The position numbers and the translations under genes were made by a program. The notes under the pieces were generated by a model. It was not told the origin of the DNA. It made no database searches and saw only the letters and a list, made by a program, of their open reading frames with translations. A DNA stretch of 64,000 nt from Neiella holothuriorum (GTDB lineage: Bacteria; Pseudomonadota; Gammaproteobacteria; Enterobacterales; Neiellaceae): the NCBI RefSeq assembly GCF_019457915.1, contig NZ_JAHZSS010000005.1, positions 1-64,000 on the forward strand, in the 5' to 3' direction. How positions within the stretch are numbered: the first letter of the stretch is position 1; every line of letters starts with the position of its first letter. Below, one piece after another: positions 15,839 through 26,146 of this stretch.

Positions 15839-16555
15839 GTGACCAGCATGTTAAGTATTAAGAAGTTGAATCAATACTATGGCCAAAGCCATACCCTGTG
15901 GGATCTTGATTTGGAGATCGAGCAAGGCAAATGCACGGTATTAATGGGCCGAAATGGCGTTGGTAAAACCACGTTATTGCAAAGCATCATGGGCTTGTTA
16001 CCAGTCAAAAGCGGCGAAATGATTTATCGAGGCAGAGGCAAGGACATGGGCTTACAAAAGCTATCCTCCGAACGCCGCGCAACACTGGGTATCGGTTATG
16101 TGCCGCAAGGAAGGCAAATTTTTCCGCTGTTAACGGTCGAAGAAAATCTCCGCATTGGCCTCCCCGCACGCCCCGATAAGCAACGCCAAATTCCGCCGTT
16201 TATCTTTGATATGTTTCCAGTTTTGAAACAAATGCTGGCACGCAAAGGCGGCGATTTGTCCGGCGGCCAGCAACAACAATTAGCCATTGGACGAGCCCTA
16301 GCCATTAAGCCTGAGTTGTTGATCCTCGATGAACCAACCGAAGGTATTCAGCCCAACATTGTGGCGGAGATTGGCGACATTATTCGTAAGCTCAATCAGG
16401 ATATTGGTCTGACGGTGCTCTTGGTTGAGCAGAAATTGCCATTTGCTCGTAAAGTGGCTGATAACTTCTGTTTAATGGATCGAGGCCGCCAGGTTGCCAA
16501 TGGTGTTATTGGCGATTTGGACGACAAGCTAGTAAAACAATACCTGACGGTTTAA
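15839..16555 (+). CDS. urtE: urea ABC transporter ATP-binding protein UrtE
   Basis: A 238-residue LivF-type ABC ATPase with Walker A G-R-N-G-V-G-K-T-T, the P-Q-G-R-Q-I-F-P motif, signature L-S-G-G-Q-Q-Q-Q and Walker B L-L-I-L-D-E-P-T-E-G-I-Q-P. The GTG at 15839 is nine bases after GGGGAG; an ATG at 15848 is the alternative start. It is the second nucleotide-binding subunit of the urea importer and the last transporter gene of the operon. Confidence 0.96.
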   Translation: MTSMLSIKKLNQYYGQSHTLWDLDLEIEQGKCTVLMGRNGVGKTTLLQSIMGLLPVKSGEMIYRGRGKDMGLQKLSSERRATLGIGYVPQGRQIFPLLTVEENLRIGLPARPDKQRQIPPFIFDMFPVLKQMLARKGGDLSGGQQQQLAIGRALAIKPELLILDEPTEGIQPNIVAEIGDIIRKLNQDIGLTVLLVEQKLPFARKVADNFCLMDRGRQVANGVIGDLDDKLVKQYLTV

Positions 16556-16735
16556 TGGATGTATTGCGAGCCTTCCGTTGATGTTTCGACAAGCTCAATA
16601 CCAACGGCACTCAAGACAACGGCGTTGAAACTGCGCCACGATTTTAGGCGCTGGGGTTAACCAGAGCGAACCGTTAGCTCAGAACTTGTTGAAAAGAGAG
16701 CGGTAAAAACAACGACAGGATGTACCCACAAATTT

Positions 16736-17608
16736 ATGACTGAATTTCTCAAACAAGTGCATAGCAGCAACGACTCGAGTCAACGTCATTGGCCAGCTTG
16801 GATTGCGCTTGGTTTTGATCACGCCCGCGACAAAACCCGCATGCATCAAATGCAATTTTATGGCCCCCTCCGTGTTCAACGTCCGTTCTATCCAGAAGGC
16901 GACACCTGTCATGTGTATTTGCTGCACCCTCCGGGCGGTTTAGTCTCCGGTGATGATTTACATATTCAAGTTGATTGCCAACCACAATCACACGCACTGA
17001 TCACCACGCCGTCGGCAGGTAAAATCTATCAAGCTGACTCTGCCAATATCCAACAAAAACAACGTGTGGATATTAGTGTCGATAATGCCTTGTGTGAGTG
17101 GCTGCCAATGGAAACCATTGTTTTTGATGGCGCCCATGGTTTGTTGAATACGCAAGTGAATCTGTACGGAGAAGCCCGTTTTATTGGCATGGATGTGTTT
17201 TGTTTAGGCCGCAGCCACAGTGGATTGCCTTTTGAACAAGGGATCATTGAGCAAAGCTTTAACTTGTATCACAACGGCACACCTCTGCTGCTTGATCGGC
17301 AACGCCTCGGCACCAAAGATCCGCTCATCAAAGCACTCGCGGGTTATAATAATTGCACTGTTTCTGGCACCTTAGTTGCGTTTGGATGTGCGGATCCTGC
17401 GCGACAAGTTGAGCAACTCCGCGAAGCAATGACAGTTGTGGAATCAGAGCGTTGCATCAGCATTACCCAGCGCCTCGATTTAATTTTGGTGCGCTATCTC
17501 GGCAACTGCTCAGAGCAAGCGCAACGGTTGCTTCGCCAGTGTTGGCAAATCATGCGCCCATCAATCATTGATAAGCCCGCATGCGTCCCGCGAATTTGGC
17601 ACACCTAA
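16736..17608 (+). CDS. ureD: urease accessory protein UreD
   Basis: A 290-residue UreD/UreH protein of normal length. Recognisable segments are G-P-L-R-V-Q-R-P-F-Y-P-E-G, H-P-P-G-G-L-V-S-G-D, T-T-P-S-A-G-K-I-Y, W-L-P-M-E-T-I-V-F-D-G and the C-terminal R-P-x-x-x-x-K-P-A-C-V-P-R-I-W-H-T. UreD scaffolds apo-urease for nickel insertion with UreF and UreG. It lies 180 bases after urtE, the usual place, but ureABC, ureE, ureF and ureG do not follow; a CopD-like gene and a polysaccharide locus come next. The gene looks intact. Either the rest of the urease cluster is elsewhere or it was lost. Confidence 0.95.
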   Translation: MTEFLKQVHSSNDSSQRHWPAWIALGFDHARDKTRMHQMQFYGPLRVQRPFYPEGDTCHVYLLHPPGGLVSGDDLHIQVDCQPQSHALITTPSAGKIYQADSANIQQKQRVDISVDNALCEWLPMETIVFDGAHGLLNTQVNLYGEARFIGMDVFCLGRSHSGLPFEQGIIEQSFNLYHNGTPLLLDRQRLGTKDPLIKALAGYNNCTVSGTLVAFGCADPARQVEQLREAMTVVESERCISITQRLDLILVRYLGNCSEQAQRLLRQCWQIMRPSIIDKPACVPRIWHT

Positions 17609-17699
17609 GGCATCAACACTTAATTTGCATGGTAATAGCAACAAAGCCCCGCGTATGATACCTCCACACTTAATGTGAATTTACGAAGGGATTCTTTGT

Positions 17700-18143
17700 A
17701 TGTATGGCACTTTGTTACTACTTCATTTGCTGGCTGCAACCATTTGGACTGGCGGCCATATTATTTTAGCGACCGTGATTTTGCCGAAGGCGCTGCGCCA
17801 ACGTTCAGTGGCTCATTTACAAAACTTTGAAACGGCCTATGAGCGCGTTGGCATGCCCGCGCTAATTGTTCAAATCATTACCGGCCTGATGTTGGCATAT
17901 CGCTTGGTGCCAGACATTGGCGGCTGGTTTAACCCTGCAAACCCGCTCGCTCATATCATTATGGCGAAACTAACCTTGTTAGGATTAACGCTGGCGCTTG
18001 CAATTGATGCCCGTTTTCGCGTTATTCCAAATTTAACCCCTGACAAACTGGTTGATATGGCATTCCATATTGTGCCGGTAACACTGATATCCATTCTGTT
18101 TGTTGTGGTCGGCATTTCAATACGCACTGGATGGCTATTTTAG
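17700..18143 (+). CDS. CopD-like integral membrane protein
   Basis: A 147-residue protein with four membrane segments. H9 and H20 lie near the first helix (L-L-H-L-L-A-A-T-I-W-T-G-G-H) and further histidines in later helices (A-H-I-I-M-A-K, F-H-I-V-P), the pattern of the CopD/DUF2269 group, which includes copper-resistance membrane proteins and possible haem-binding proteins. AAGG precedes the ATG. It is followed by a strong terminator. Its link to the urea genes is only positional; substrate unknown. Confidence 0.8.
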   Translation: MYGTLLLLHLLAATIWTGGHIILATVILPKALRQRSVAHLQNFETAYERVGMPALIVQIITGLMLAYRLVPDIGGWFNPANPLAHIIMAKLTLLGLTLALAIDARFRVIPNLTPDKLVDMAFHIVPVTLISILFVVVGISIRTGWLF

Positions 18144-18240
18144 TGGCTCGGGTGAGCTGAAATTATTGCGCAAAAGGCACACGCCCAAAAACCTAAAAAT
18201 AGCCTTATATCTGTCCTTTGGGCTGCTGTTTATTCCAATA

Positions 18241-18267
18241 AAAAAGCCGGCAAGTTGCCGGCTTTTC
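18241..18267. terminator. bidirectional intrinsic terminator
   Basis: AAAAGCCGGCAA and TTGCCGGCTTTT form a perfect stem closed by a short loop, with A-runs on the left and T-runs on the right, so it works on both strands. It ends the CopD-like gene from the left and the long minus-strand polysaccharide operon (last gene at 18285) from the right. Confidence 0.88.
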
Positions 18268-18284
18268 ATGCACCAATCGTCACA

Positions 18285-19667
18285 CTAGCTGGCGCTTAGT
18301 AGGGCCAGCAGCTCGTCCGTTTTGGCCTGCATCAGCGCCATATCGGCGCGGCTTTCCACATTCAAACGCACCACAGGCTCGGTGTTAGACTTGCGTAAGT
18401 TAAAGCGCCAGTCAGCAAATTCCACGCTAATGCCATCAGTACGGTCAACCAGCAAGGCGTCGGCTTCGTACTTAGCTAACACCGCTGCAATGGCACTATC
18501 GGGATCGCTTAAGGTTTGGTTAATTTCACCGGATGAGGGATACGCGGCAATCCGCTCTTTCACCAATTCAGATAACGGCTTGCCCGTGGTGGTTAATAGC
18601 TCGGCCACAAGCAACCATGGGATCATGCCGCTGTCACAATATGCAAAGTCGCGGAAGTAGTGGTGCGCACTCATCTCGCCACCATATACCGCATCTTCTG
18701 CGCGCATGATGTCTTTGATAAAGGCATGGCCAGTTTTGCTCATAATAGCCTGGCCGCCGGCTTGCTCTACCACATCGATGGTGTTCCAAGTTAAACGTGG
18801 GTCGTGAATGATTTTAGAGCCCGGTTGCTGCACTAAAAATGCTTGCGCCAACAGGCCAACAATGTAGTAGCCCTCAATGAATTCGCCGCGCTCATCAAAC
18901 AAGAAACAGCGGTCAAAATCACCATCCCAAGCAATGCCCATGTCGGCACCATGCGCTTTGACTGCATCGGCAGTATGAGCGCGATTCTCTGGTAACAATG
19001 GGTTTGGAATACCGTGAGGGAATGTTGGGTCGGGCTCGTTATGAATTTTTATCAGCTCGACGGGTACTTGTGCTTGGGTAAACACGGCTTCAAGGGCATT
19101 GACCACATGACCCGCAGCGCCATTACCAGCATTCACAACCAGCTTGAGGGGCTTGAGTTTGGCGATGTTGATATAACCCAATAAATGGGCGATGTACTCG
19201 CCCAGCAAGCTTCGTTGCTCGTAGCTGCCTTTGGGTCGCTCGGTGCTAAAGTCGCCATTGCGCCACGGTGCTTCACCAGCAATACGCTTAATGTCCGCGA
19301 GGCCATTACTATTGCCGATAGGACGGCTGCCCTGACACACCAGCTTCATGCCGTTGTAGTCAATAGGATTGTGCGAGGCGGTGACTTCGACGCCGCCATC
19401 AATGCCCAGGTGGGATGTGGCAAAGTAGATTTCTTCGGTGCCAGTCATTCCTAGGTCAATGATGTTGGTGCCTGCATCCATCAAGCCTTCAGCCAGGGCA
19501 TTTTTTAAGGCTTCACTGGTTTCTCGCGCATCACCGCCGACGACCACGGTTTCTGGCTGCAAGAACTCACCATAGGCGCGGCCAATGTCATAGGCGATTT
19601 TCTCATCAAGCTGAGTGCCCAGCTGGCCGCGAATATCATATGCTTTAAAACAAGTTAACTCTGCCAT
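18285..19667 (-). CDS. manB: phosphomannomutase
   Basis: A 460-residue alpha-D-phosphohexomutase (also called CpsG) that converts mannose-6-phosphate to mannose-1-phosphate for GDP-mannose synthesis. It shows the active-site serine loop T-A-S-H-N-P, the metal loop D-G-D-F-D-R, the sugar loop G-G-E-M-S-A-H-H and the phosphate loop R-x-S-N-T-E-P. Length and four-domain order are normal. It starts two bases after manC and is the last gene of the polysaccharide locus. Confidence 0.95.
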   Translation of the reverse strand: MAELTCFKAYDIRGQLGTQLDEKIAYDIGRAYGEFLQPETVVVGGDARETSEALKNALAEGLMDAGTNIIDLGMTGTEEIYFATSHLGIDGGVEVTASHNPIDYNGMKLVCQGSRPIGNSNGLADIKRIAGEAPWRNGDFSTERPKGSYEQRSLLGEYIAHLLGYINIAKLKPLKLVVNAGNGAAGHVVNALEAVFTQAQVPVELIKIHNEPDPTFPHGIPNPLLPENRAHTADAVKAHGADMGIAWDGDFDRCFLFDERGEFIEGYYIVGLLAQAFLVQQPGSKIIHDPRLTWNTIDVVEQAGGQAIMSKTGHAFIKDIMRAEDAVYGGEMSAHHYFRDFAYCDSGMIPWLLVAELLTTTGKPLSELVKERIAAYPSSGEINQTLSDPDSAIAAVLAKYEADALLVDRTDGISVEFADWRFNLRKSNTEPVVRLNVESRADMALMQAKTDELLALLSAS

Positions 19668-19669
19668 AG

Positions 19670-21079
19670 TTACTTTTCCACACGCCCATAACGGTCTTCA
19701 AATCGAACAATGTCATCTTCACCCAAGTACGAGCCAGATTGTACTTCAATCAGCTCAAGCGGCACCTTGCCAGGGTTCTCAAGGGCATGCACAACACCAA
19801 CGGGAATGTAGGTCGATTCGTTTTCGGTTACTAAGAAGGTTTCGTCGCCATTGGTCACACTGGCGGTGCCACTGACCACAATCCAATGCTCAGCGCGGTG
19901 GTGGTGCATTTGCACTGACAATTTAGCGCCCGGTTTGACGGTAATGCGTTTAACCTGATGACGCTCGCCATTATCAATGGAATCATAACAACCCCATGGG
20001 CGGTACACATACCGATGGTGCAGGTATTCGCTGCGCTCTTGCGCTTTGAGCTCATTGACGATGCTTTTCACATCTTGCACCTTGTTTTTGTCAGCCACGA
20101 GCACCGCATCTTTGGTTTCCACCACAATGATGTTGTCGAGGCCCACCACGGCAACCAGCTTTTCTTCGGCATTAACATAGGTGTTGTTGCTTTGATGCAC
20201 CATGACATCACCACGGGTGACATTGCCGGCATCATCTTTGTCATTCACTTCCCACAGCGCAGACCAAGAGCCAACATCGCTCCAGCCAGCATCGAGGGGA
20301 ATAACCACAGCACGGTCAGTCTTTTCCATTACCGCGTAATCAATGGAGTCATCTGGGCAGCTCAAAAAGGCCTCTTGATTCACCCGAACAAAATCTAAAT
20401 CGTGGCTGACATCGGCCATGGACGCCTGACACGCGGCTAAGATAGCCGGTTGGTGTTTACCCAGCTCGGCTAAGTACTGGCCGGCAGTGAACATGAACAT
20501 GCCCGAGTTCCAGTAGTAATCACCACTGTCGACATACGACTGAGCCGTGGCTAAGTCGGGTTTTTCAACAAACTCGCCAACTTTGTAGGCATCACCTTGG
20601 GCGGCACCACTTCGAATGTAACCGTAGCCCGTTTCAGGCCCCGTGGGCACAATACCAAAGGTTACCAGCTCGCCGGCTTGGGCCAGCGGTGTCGCTTGCT
20701 CAATCACGCGATGAAAGGCATCGGCATCTTGAATCACATGGTCTGCGGCGAGCACCAACATCAAGGCTTCATCACCAACGGTTTGCTGCAAGGTTAATGC
20801 AGCAAGTGCCACCGCCGGTGCCGTATTACGTCCATCGGGCTCTAAGATAATCGTACCCAAATCGCCAAGCTGATGAAGCTGCTCGGCCACAATAAAACGG
20901 TGTTCTTCATTGGATATGACCACAGGCGAATGCGTTTTCACCCCCGCAAGACGGGTGATGGTTGCCTGCAACATAGTGCTGTCGCCGTGCAGCGGCAGGA
21001 ACTGTTTCGGGTAAAGCTTGCGTGAAAGTGGCCATAACCGACTGCCGGAGCCACCGGCCATGATGACGGGGTAAATCAT
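19670..21079 (-). CDS. manC: mannose-1-phosphate guanylyltransferase / mannose-6-phosphate isomerase
   Basis: A 469-residue type II bifunctional enzyme (also called CpsB). The N-terminal nucleotidyltransferase has [14 protein letters not shown] and F-V-E-K-P-D. The C-terminal cupin isomerase has [16 protein letters not shown] and P-V-G-V-V-H. It makes GDP-mannose together with ManB. AAGGA lies just before the ATG. Its presence implies that the polysaccharide contains mannose or a GDP-mannose-derived sugar. Confidence 0.96.
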   Translation of the reverse strand: MIYPVIMAGGSGSRLWPLSRKLYPKQFLPLHGDSTMLQATITRLAGVKTHSPVVISNEEHRFIVAEQLHQLGDLGTIILEPDGRNTAPAVALAALTLQQTVGDEALMLVLAADHVIQDADAFHRVIEQATPLAQAGELVTFGIVPTGPETGYGYIRSGAAQGDAYKVGEFVEKPDLATAQSYVDSGDYYWNSGMFMFTAGQYLAELGKHQPAILAACQASMADVSHDLDFVRVNQEAFLSCPDDSIDYAVMEKTDRAVVIPLDAGWSDVGSWSALWEVNDKDDAGNVTRGDVMVHQSNNTYVNAEEKLVAVVGLDNIIVVETKDAVLVADKNKVQDVKSIVNELKAQERSEYLHHRYVYRPWGCYDSIDNGERHQVKRITVKPGAKLSVQMHHHRAEHWIVVSGTASVTNGDETFLVTENESTYIPVGVVHALENPGKVPLELIEVQSGSYLGEDDIVRFEDRYGRVEK

Positions 21080-21254
21080 GTCGTATCCTTACTTATCTAA
21101 GATATGTGCAACATAAAGCAACTCAGCTCAATCTGAGCGCACGTCAAATTCTTGGAACTTCAATCTCTATAGCAACAGCAAAGTGCGCCATTTCTACTCA
21201 TAACGAATCTATTTGAAATGCCTTATCCCTTTGTCTAGCAATCTACTTTTTACC

Positions 21255-22469
21255 TTACAAGGCAACAATAATCGATAATTGCCAAGTGTTCTTCTCATAT
21301 TCCACCGCATCACTAGTTGAATCGACTTCAGCATAGCTGTAGCCCAACGATGTCGATATATTGCGGCGCCATTCATAAGTGGTGGACAAACCAAGATTCC
21401 AAACATCATCATCCCGCGTCACGCCAACATACTCTTTATTTGAATAGCGGACTAACACGCTCGTGCTCCACTGGTATAGCCACGAATGCTTCCAATTTAC
21501 TTGTAACGACTCAACATCAACGTAGTCACCTAAGGTATTTGGATCCCGCGCTTCTTTGCTACCTTCGAGGCTTAAATTCGAGCTTGGCCGATAAGCCCAG
21601 CGGCCGCGCAACTTCCAAGCATTGCCACTGAAATCGATACGGTTAGGATTCGAAAAATCTTTACGTTGATGACCGAACTGAGCGTAAAAGCCCGTCTCCG
21701 CGGAAGCCTGCCATCGCACACCAGCCAAAACGCGTGATACTTGGTTGTCACGACTTCCGGAGCCGGTATCCACCGTGTCGTAATTAATGTCCTCGAAGTC
21801 ACCATCGACAATAATCGACATTCTGGCGGTCAAACGCCACGACATACCAAGCCCAGCTAGCAAGGTTGAATAGTCGCGCTGGCTCGTCACATCGCGAAAA
21901 TTCTCATAGGTTTTATCAAAGTAACCGACCGACCCACTGAGGTTCATTTGTGCCCCATCAACACCGTACTCATAGCCCATGTTGAGGCGATTGGTTGAGT
22001 ATTCGACCGGCTCATCAATGAGTATTCCGATCCCTTCAGAGATCCCCTGCCCCCGCGCTTCATGACGATAATCATAAGCCGCGAGTGCATTAAATCGATG
22101 CTTTGAGGTCGCTTGCCAATGGCCTCGCAACGTACTGCCGTAATCCAAGTAGTTGTCGTCGCTTGAGTCATGAAATTGAGCGTTTGAAAAATCAACATCC
22201 ATGGTCAAATGACGAATCTCGTTACCACCGTAAAAATTCGCCCTACCACGAACCGCCAAATAGCTGCTCGTGATTTCATCTGTAGGTGAAAAGGCTAAAT
22301 TGTCATCATAACCAAACGTCGTTGTTAGTACCGGCGTTACGCGGACATTGCTATCTGCAATCGGCACCGAATTAGGCTGAAACAATTCGCCTGCAGTGAC
22401 CGATGCGCAAGTCAAATAACACAGGCCACCGCTGCTAAGCATCCACCTTGACTGGAATAATTTTCGCAT
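21255..22469 (-). CDS. epsL: EpsL-like outer membrane beta-barrel of the exosortase/PEP-CTERM polysaccharide locus
   Basis: A 404-residue protein with a signal peptide (S-V-T-A-G, about residue 26) and a long series of amphipathic beta strands ending in an aliphatic and aromatic pattern. N-V-R-V-T-P-V-L-T-T-T-F-G-Y-D-D-N-L near the start is typical of the EpsL/BBP2_2 family encoded with XrtB-type polysaccharide genes. It is expected to sit in the outer membrane and help export or anchor the polymer. The symbol follows locus context and is less certain than the fold. Confidence 0.75.
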   Translation of the reverse strand: MRKLFQSRWMLSSGGLCYLTCASVTAGELFQPNSVPIADSNVRVTPVLTTTFGYDDNLAFSPTDEITSSYLAVRGRANFYGGNEIRHLTMDVDFSNAQFHDSSDDNYLDYGSTLRGHWQATSKHRFNALAAYDYRHEARGQGISEGIGILIDEPVEYSTNRLNMGYEYGVDGAQMNLSGSVGYFDKTYENFRDVTSQRDYSTLLAGLGMSWRLTARMSIIVDGDFEDINYDTVDTGSGSRDNQVSRVLAGVRWQASAETGFYAQFGHQRKDFSNPNRIDFSGNAWKLRGRWAYRPSSNLSLEGSKEARDPNTLGDYVDVESLQVNWKHSWLYQWSTSVLVRYSNKEYVGVTRDDDVWNLGLSTTYEWRRNISTSLGYSYAEVDSTSDAVEYEKNTWQLSIIVAL

Positions 22470-22519
22470 CCGTTCGCTCCATGACTTGATGACACAATGC
22501 GCTTGCTCAGGGCTGATGA

Positions 22520-23740
22520 CTACAACCCACTAAAGTTAAGCTTTGCTCGCGCTTTTACTTCGGCTAAGCGGAGCGTTAATTTGTCGACAAGCGCGACTTG
22601 ATCCGCCAGTACTTCGGTGGCTTTTGAAGCAACCTGCGAACCAAACCCAGCTTCCGGCGCAATGGAATATTCTTTAATATCAAACATCTGCTTTAGTCCA
22701 TCGACTTTACCCTGCGTCGCAAGTGTAATCGCAGGCACCGCATTCCAAAGCGACATAATCGCCAAATGCATACGGCCTGTTACCACTAATTTCGCTTCCT
22801 TGGTGATCCCTCTCACTTCTTTGGGGGCAAACAAACGCTCGATCAAATAAACCTGAACGCCTAAATGAAAGAAGTAGTTGTAGAGCTCTTTACACGGCGG
22901 AATATCATCGCCACCGGGGCGAGATACGTGGGGAATAATGACGGCAAGTAGATTTTGTTTTTTTAACAATTCGCCAAGCGCATGCCACTCGGCAACATCT
23001 AAGCCTTTTTTACTGATCAAGCCACTGGCATTCACCAGCACATAGCCTGCTAAATTTTGTTCGCTAACTTTGTCTTTGACCGCCAACAATTCATCGGTTT
23101 CAACAGCGCCCGTTGACTCGAATACAAGATCGGCAACTTCAACCACATTGGCTAAATTATCCTCACGCGCACGCTTTGCAGAGAGCGGATCTCGTAAACA
23201 CAGTTCGGCACCTTGATTCGATGCTTGCAATAACGCATTTTTGGCAATGTCTGAAGGCGCGCCATTCCAGCTAAAACCAAGCACCTTGGCTTTGCAGCCA
23301 AACTTGCTTGCAAAAAACACCGCATTGGCACGCGCCGCAGATGCCACTGGATTGTAGGCACCGTCCATAATATCGGCACCAACCACCGACACAGATTCAG
23401 CTTTGCTCAGCAACCCAATAAAGCGAGTAAATGACACAATGTAGTGAACAACATTGCCATATATTAGGCCTTTGAGTTCAACCATTCGAAATGAGCTTTG
23501 CACGTGCGCAGGCAGCTCAATATCAGCTTTGCGAGTGACCACCAATACCGTAGGTTTGGTGGTATTTTCCAAAAACGATTCCACCATGGCTTGATCGCCA
23601 ATATTACCGCCGCCGGGCGGTGCAATTAGAATTTGATATTCGGCCTTCGTTTTGCCAAATGACAGCACTTTTAAAAAGAAGTACCCGACTAAAAAGATGG
23701 CCCATCCCAACCAAGATCTGATTTGAGTTCTCGTATCCAT
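22520..23740 (-). CDS. polysaccharide pyruvyl transferase family protein
   Basis: A 406-residue protein with an N-terminal hydrophobic segment (about residues 8-24) and a GT-B-like body. P-P-G-G-G-N-I-G-D-Q-A near the start and V-V-T-G-R-M-H-L-A-I-M near the end are the marks of the polysaccharide pyruvyl transferase family, which moves pyruvate from phosphoenolpyruvate to a sugar as a ketal. The frame is open further upstream, but the ATG at 23740, preceded by CGGAGA, gives a better start than a leader that would add another hydrophobic run. It probably modifies the repeat unit in the cytoplasm. Confidence 0.82.
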   Translation of the reverse strand: MDTRTQIRSWLGWAIFLVGYFFLKVLSFGKTKAEYQILIAPPGGGNIGDQAMVESFLENTTKPTVLVVTRKADIELPAHVQSSFRMVELKGLIYGNVVHYIVSFTRFIGLLSKAESVSVVGADIMDGAYNPVASAARANAVFFASKFGCKAKVLGFSWNGAPSDIAKNALLQASNQGAELCLRDPLSAKRAREDNLANVVEVADLVFESTGAVETDELLAVKDKVSEQNLAGYVLVNASGLISKKGLDVAEWHALGELLKKQNLLAVIIPHVSRPGGDDIPPCKELYNYFFHLGVQVYLIERLFAPKEVRGITKEAKLVVTGRMHLAIMSLWNAVPAITLATQGKVDGLKQMFDIKEYSIAPEAGFGSQVASKATEVLADQVALVDKLTLRLAEVKARAKLNFSGL

Positions 23741-23879
23741 CGTCTCACACTCTCCGTACATTAAATCGCTTAGTGGAAATATTCGATAATTGCCCAACAG
23801 CATCAAAACGGTTGTACCAATTAACGCCAAATTTAAACTTACGCCCATTCCGTGTGCGCTATTTGCAGGTAGTCCACCG

Positions 23880-24833
23880 CTACACAGGACTCAGCACCCG
23901 TTGCCAGCTTTCAGACAGCGCATTGGTGCCATAGCATTGGTTGGCTTCGTGCATGACTTTTTCCGCGCCAACGTAATCTAGCGATGCCATAACCGACGCC
24001 AGTTGCTCATCTTGGTATTGCGTTACAAAGCCGTGCTCGCCAACCAGCCAATCTGAAAATGCGCTCTTCTTAACAAGCACGTTCGCGCCCAGTGCAATTG
24101 CGTGATAAAACGCGCCGGAGACAATCATCCGTCCATCTTGATGCGGAATAATGACGTATCGGCTACGAGAAATCGCATCAGCCAAATCCGCATCAGGGAC
24201 AAACTCGTTACGCCACTCAACCGTTAATTGGCGCGTGCGAATCACATCTTGAATGTCATCGGTAAGCTGTTGCTCGGTGGATTTTCCCAGCATCACCAAC
24301 TTACGTTGTGCCGGCCAGCTAGATAGCAGCTCGATCAAGCCTTTGTAGTGCGATACAACGCCAAAATATAGAAATTCAATATCTCGCTCTTTCGAAGAAC
24401 AAGCCTGTGCTGCATCGTAAATCGGGTGCGGTACATAGCTAAATTCGGGGAATGTACGATGCGATACTCGTTCATCACTGCACCAATTCATCAGCCGCAT
24501 CATCGTTTTGTTCATCCATGGGTAAACGGGCCCGGTAAGATTGGAATGCGTCACCACATTGTGTCGCACCCAAATCACTTTCCGCGCACCCAATCTAATT
24601 AGGAGCAACTTGGCGACATGGATAAACCAGGACAGGAATCGTGATTTTTTGCTTGTCGTCCACTGATCTTCAAACCAGTTGAGCACAGCGACCGAATGCT
24701 GACGACTTGCAGGCCGCAGCGCACTGATGGGATGCACGTCATACCCCATTTGCGACCATGCCCGCTTGTTCAGTTGGACGTAATCGTTTCTGTCCGACGC
24801 AAACGGAAATAAATAAATGCTCGGTTTACTCAT
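23880..24833 (-). CDS. putative GT-B glycosyltransferase
   Basis: A 317-residue protein with weak but consistent GT-B features: W-V-R-H-N-V-V-T-H-S in the N-terminal half, Y-F-G-V-V-S-H-Y-K-G at the domain junction and V-I-I-P-H-Q-D-G-R-M-I-V-S-G-A-F-Y in the donor-binding region. It resembles transferases that take GDP-sugar or UDP-sugar donors; the sugar cannot be told. The ATG at 24833 follows GAAGG and was chosen over one at 24905 that overlaps the previous gene. It belongs to the polysaccharide operon. Confidence 0.72.
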   Translation of the reverse strand: MSKPSIYLFPFASDRNDYVQLNKRAWSQMGYDVHPISALRPASRQHSVAVLNWFEDQWTTSKKSRFLSWFIHVAKLLLIRLGARKVIWVRHNVVTHSNLTGPVYPWMNKTMMRLMNWCSDERVSHRTFPEFSYVPHPIYDAAQACSSKERDIEFLYFGVVSHYKGLIELLSSWPAQRKLVMLGKSTEQQLTDDIQDVIRTRQLTVEWRNEFVPDADLADAISRSRYVIIPHQDGRMIVSGAFYHAIALGANVLVKKSAFSDWLVGEHGFVTQYQDEQLASVMASLDYVGAEKVMHEANQCYGTNALSESWQRVLSPV

Positions 24834-24885
24834 ACCTTCGCCTTCAATGGTTGTCGCTACAGTACGGGGGCATTCCACCCCTGCC

Positions 24886-26106
24886 TCAAGAAACTTGCGT
24901 GACACTTGCTACGGGCACCGTCGCGCTATCAATGGCGCGTTGATACTCAACAAGATAATTAGCAACCATCATCTCGACTGAATAGTTGGCAGACGCTTGA
25001 TATGCTGCCTCTTGCATCGTTTGATACTCGTGGCCCATTCGATTGATTAACTTGGCCAACGCGTCAGCAAAATCAGCCACCTCTGTAGATGCTGCTAATT
25101 CACTAAATTCCGGTTGGACGAGCTCAGGCAAGCCGCCCATTGGTGACACCACTAACGGCTTGCCATGGGCAATAGATTCAATCGCCACGCGCCCCATCGG
25201 TTCATGCCACAACGAGGGCACTGCCAGGCAATCTATTTCAGCAAAAAAATCCGCCGGCTCGACTTGCCCCCAAAATCGCACATTCAAACCTAGCGCCGCC
25301 TCTTTCAGCTGGTCGACATAGGCTTTGTCGCCCGTTCCAGCAATGCTCAAACAAATTTCCAACCCTCTTGCCTTTAATAAATGTGCAGCGTTAATAAGCA
25401 TGGCGATGCCCTTGGTTGGCACTAAACGACCAATAAAGCCAACCGTAACGGGGCCATTTAACTGGTGAGCTGTTTTAGCATTGAGATTGCAGTAGGCGTT
25501 GTAAATGACGGTTGTTTTCTTGGCTTTTACGAAGCCTTTATGGAGATGGTGGGCGCGCATAAAATCACTGATCGCAACGAACCGATCGACCAATTTCACG
25601 GCATGTTTTCTCGGTAAGCTGAAGCATTTGCAGTCGGCACAGATGGCGTCACATTGTTGACTGTTTTTCATCATGGTTGTTTTTGGGCAGAGCAAGTAGA
25701 AGTCTCTTGCTGTGTGCACCAATGGCATACCGACTCTTTTAAGTTCAGACCACACCGCCACGGAGATCCCAGATAAATTGTTGGTATGCACCACATCGGC
25801 TTGCCAGCGTTCAATATGGTTCGACACCACTTTAGCCATATCGCGGTTGTAGCTATCCTTGGTATGCCAAAGCATTCGAGAAATCACCGAAGGGTTGGGA
25901 GCGTTCAGCGGTAGATAGCTATTGCGAATCGGGAAACGAACCACTTCCACATTGCGGATCGAGGTAGCAGAAAACGTTTCGGAAAGCGTCACAACCAGTA
26001 CTTCATGGCCTGCATCAACAAGCCCTTCAGCTAAAATCCTAACCGAGCGCTCTGCCCCGCCGGGCTCATCTGGAAAGTAGTAACTATTGATAATGGCAAT
26101 TTTCAT
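24886..26106 (-). CDS. glycosyltransferase family 4 protein
   Basis: A 406-residue GT4 enzyme. The N-terminus has the glycine-rich P-D-E-P-G-G-A-E-R-S-V-R acceptor loop; the C-terminal domain has G-F-I-G-R-L-V-P-T-K-G and a donor-site E-x7-E pattern in H-E-P-M-G-R-V-A-I-E-S. A Cys-rich stretch (about 150-175) contains C-P, C-D-A-I-C-A-D-C and C-F, unusual but known in some GT4 members. AAGGA precedes the ATG. It adds one sugar to the lipid-linked repeat unit at the inner face of the membrane. Confidence 0.88.
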   Translation of the reverse strand: MKIAIINSYYFPDEPGGAERSVRILAEGLVDAGHEVLVVTLSETFSATSIRNVEVVRFPIRNSYLPLNAPNPSVISRMLWHTKDSYNRDMAKVVSNHIERWQADVVHTNNLSGISVAVWSELKRVGMPLVHTARDFYLLCPKTTMMKNSQQCDAICADCKCFSLPRKHAVKLVDRFVAISDFMRAHHLHKGFVKAKKTTVIYNAYCNLNAKTAHQLNGPVTVGFIGRLVPTKGIAMLINAAHLLKARGLEICLSIAGTGDKAYVDQLKEAALGLNVRFWGQVEPADFFAEIDCLAVPSLWHEPMGRVAIESIAHGKPLVVSPMGGLPELVQPEFSELAASTEVADFADALAKLINRMGHEYQTMQEAAYQASANYSVEMMVANYLVEYQRAIDSATVPVASVTQVS

Positions 26107-26146
26107 CGTGTGGCAATTCCTTTGCTAAGTGCGTCTATCGCACCTG

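Noticed and set aside
17625-17659. TTGCAT and TATGAT as a promoter for the CopD-like gene
   Set aside because: The spacing is 23 bases, too long for a sigma-70 promoter.
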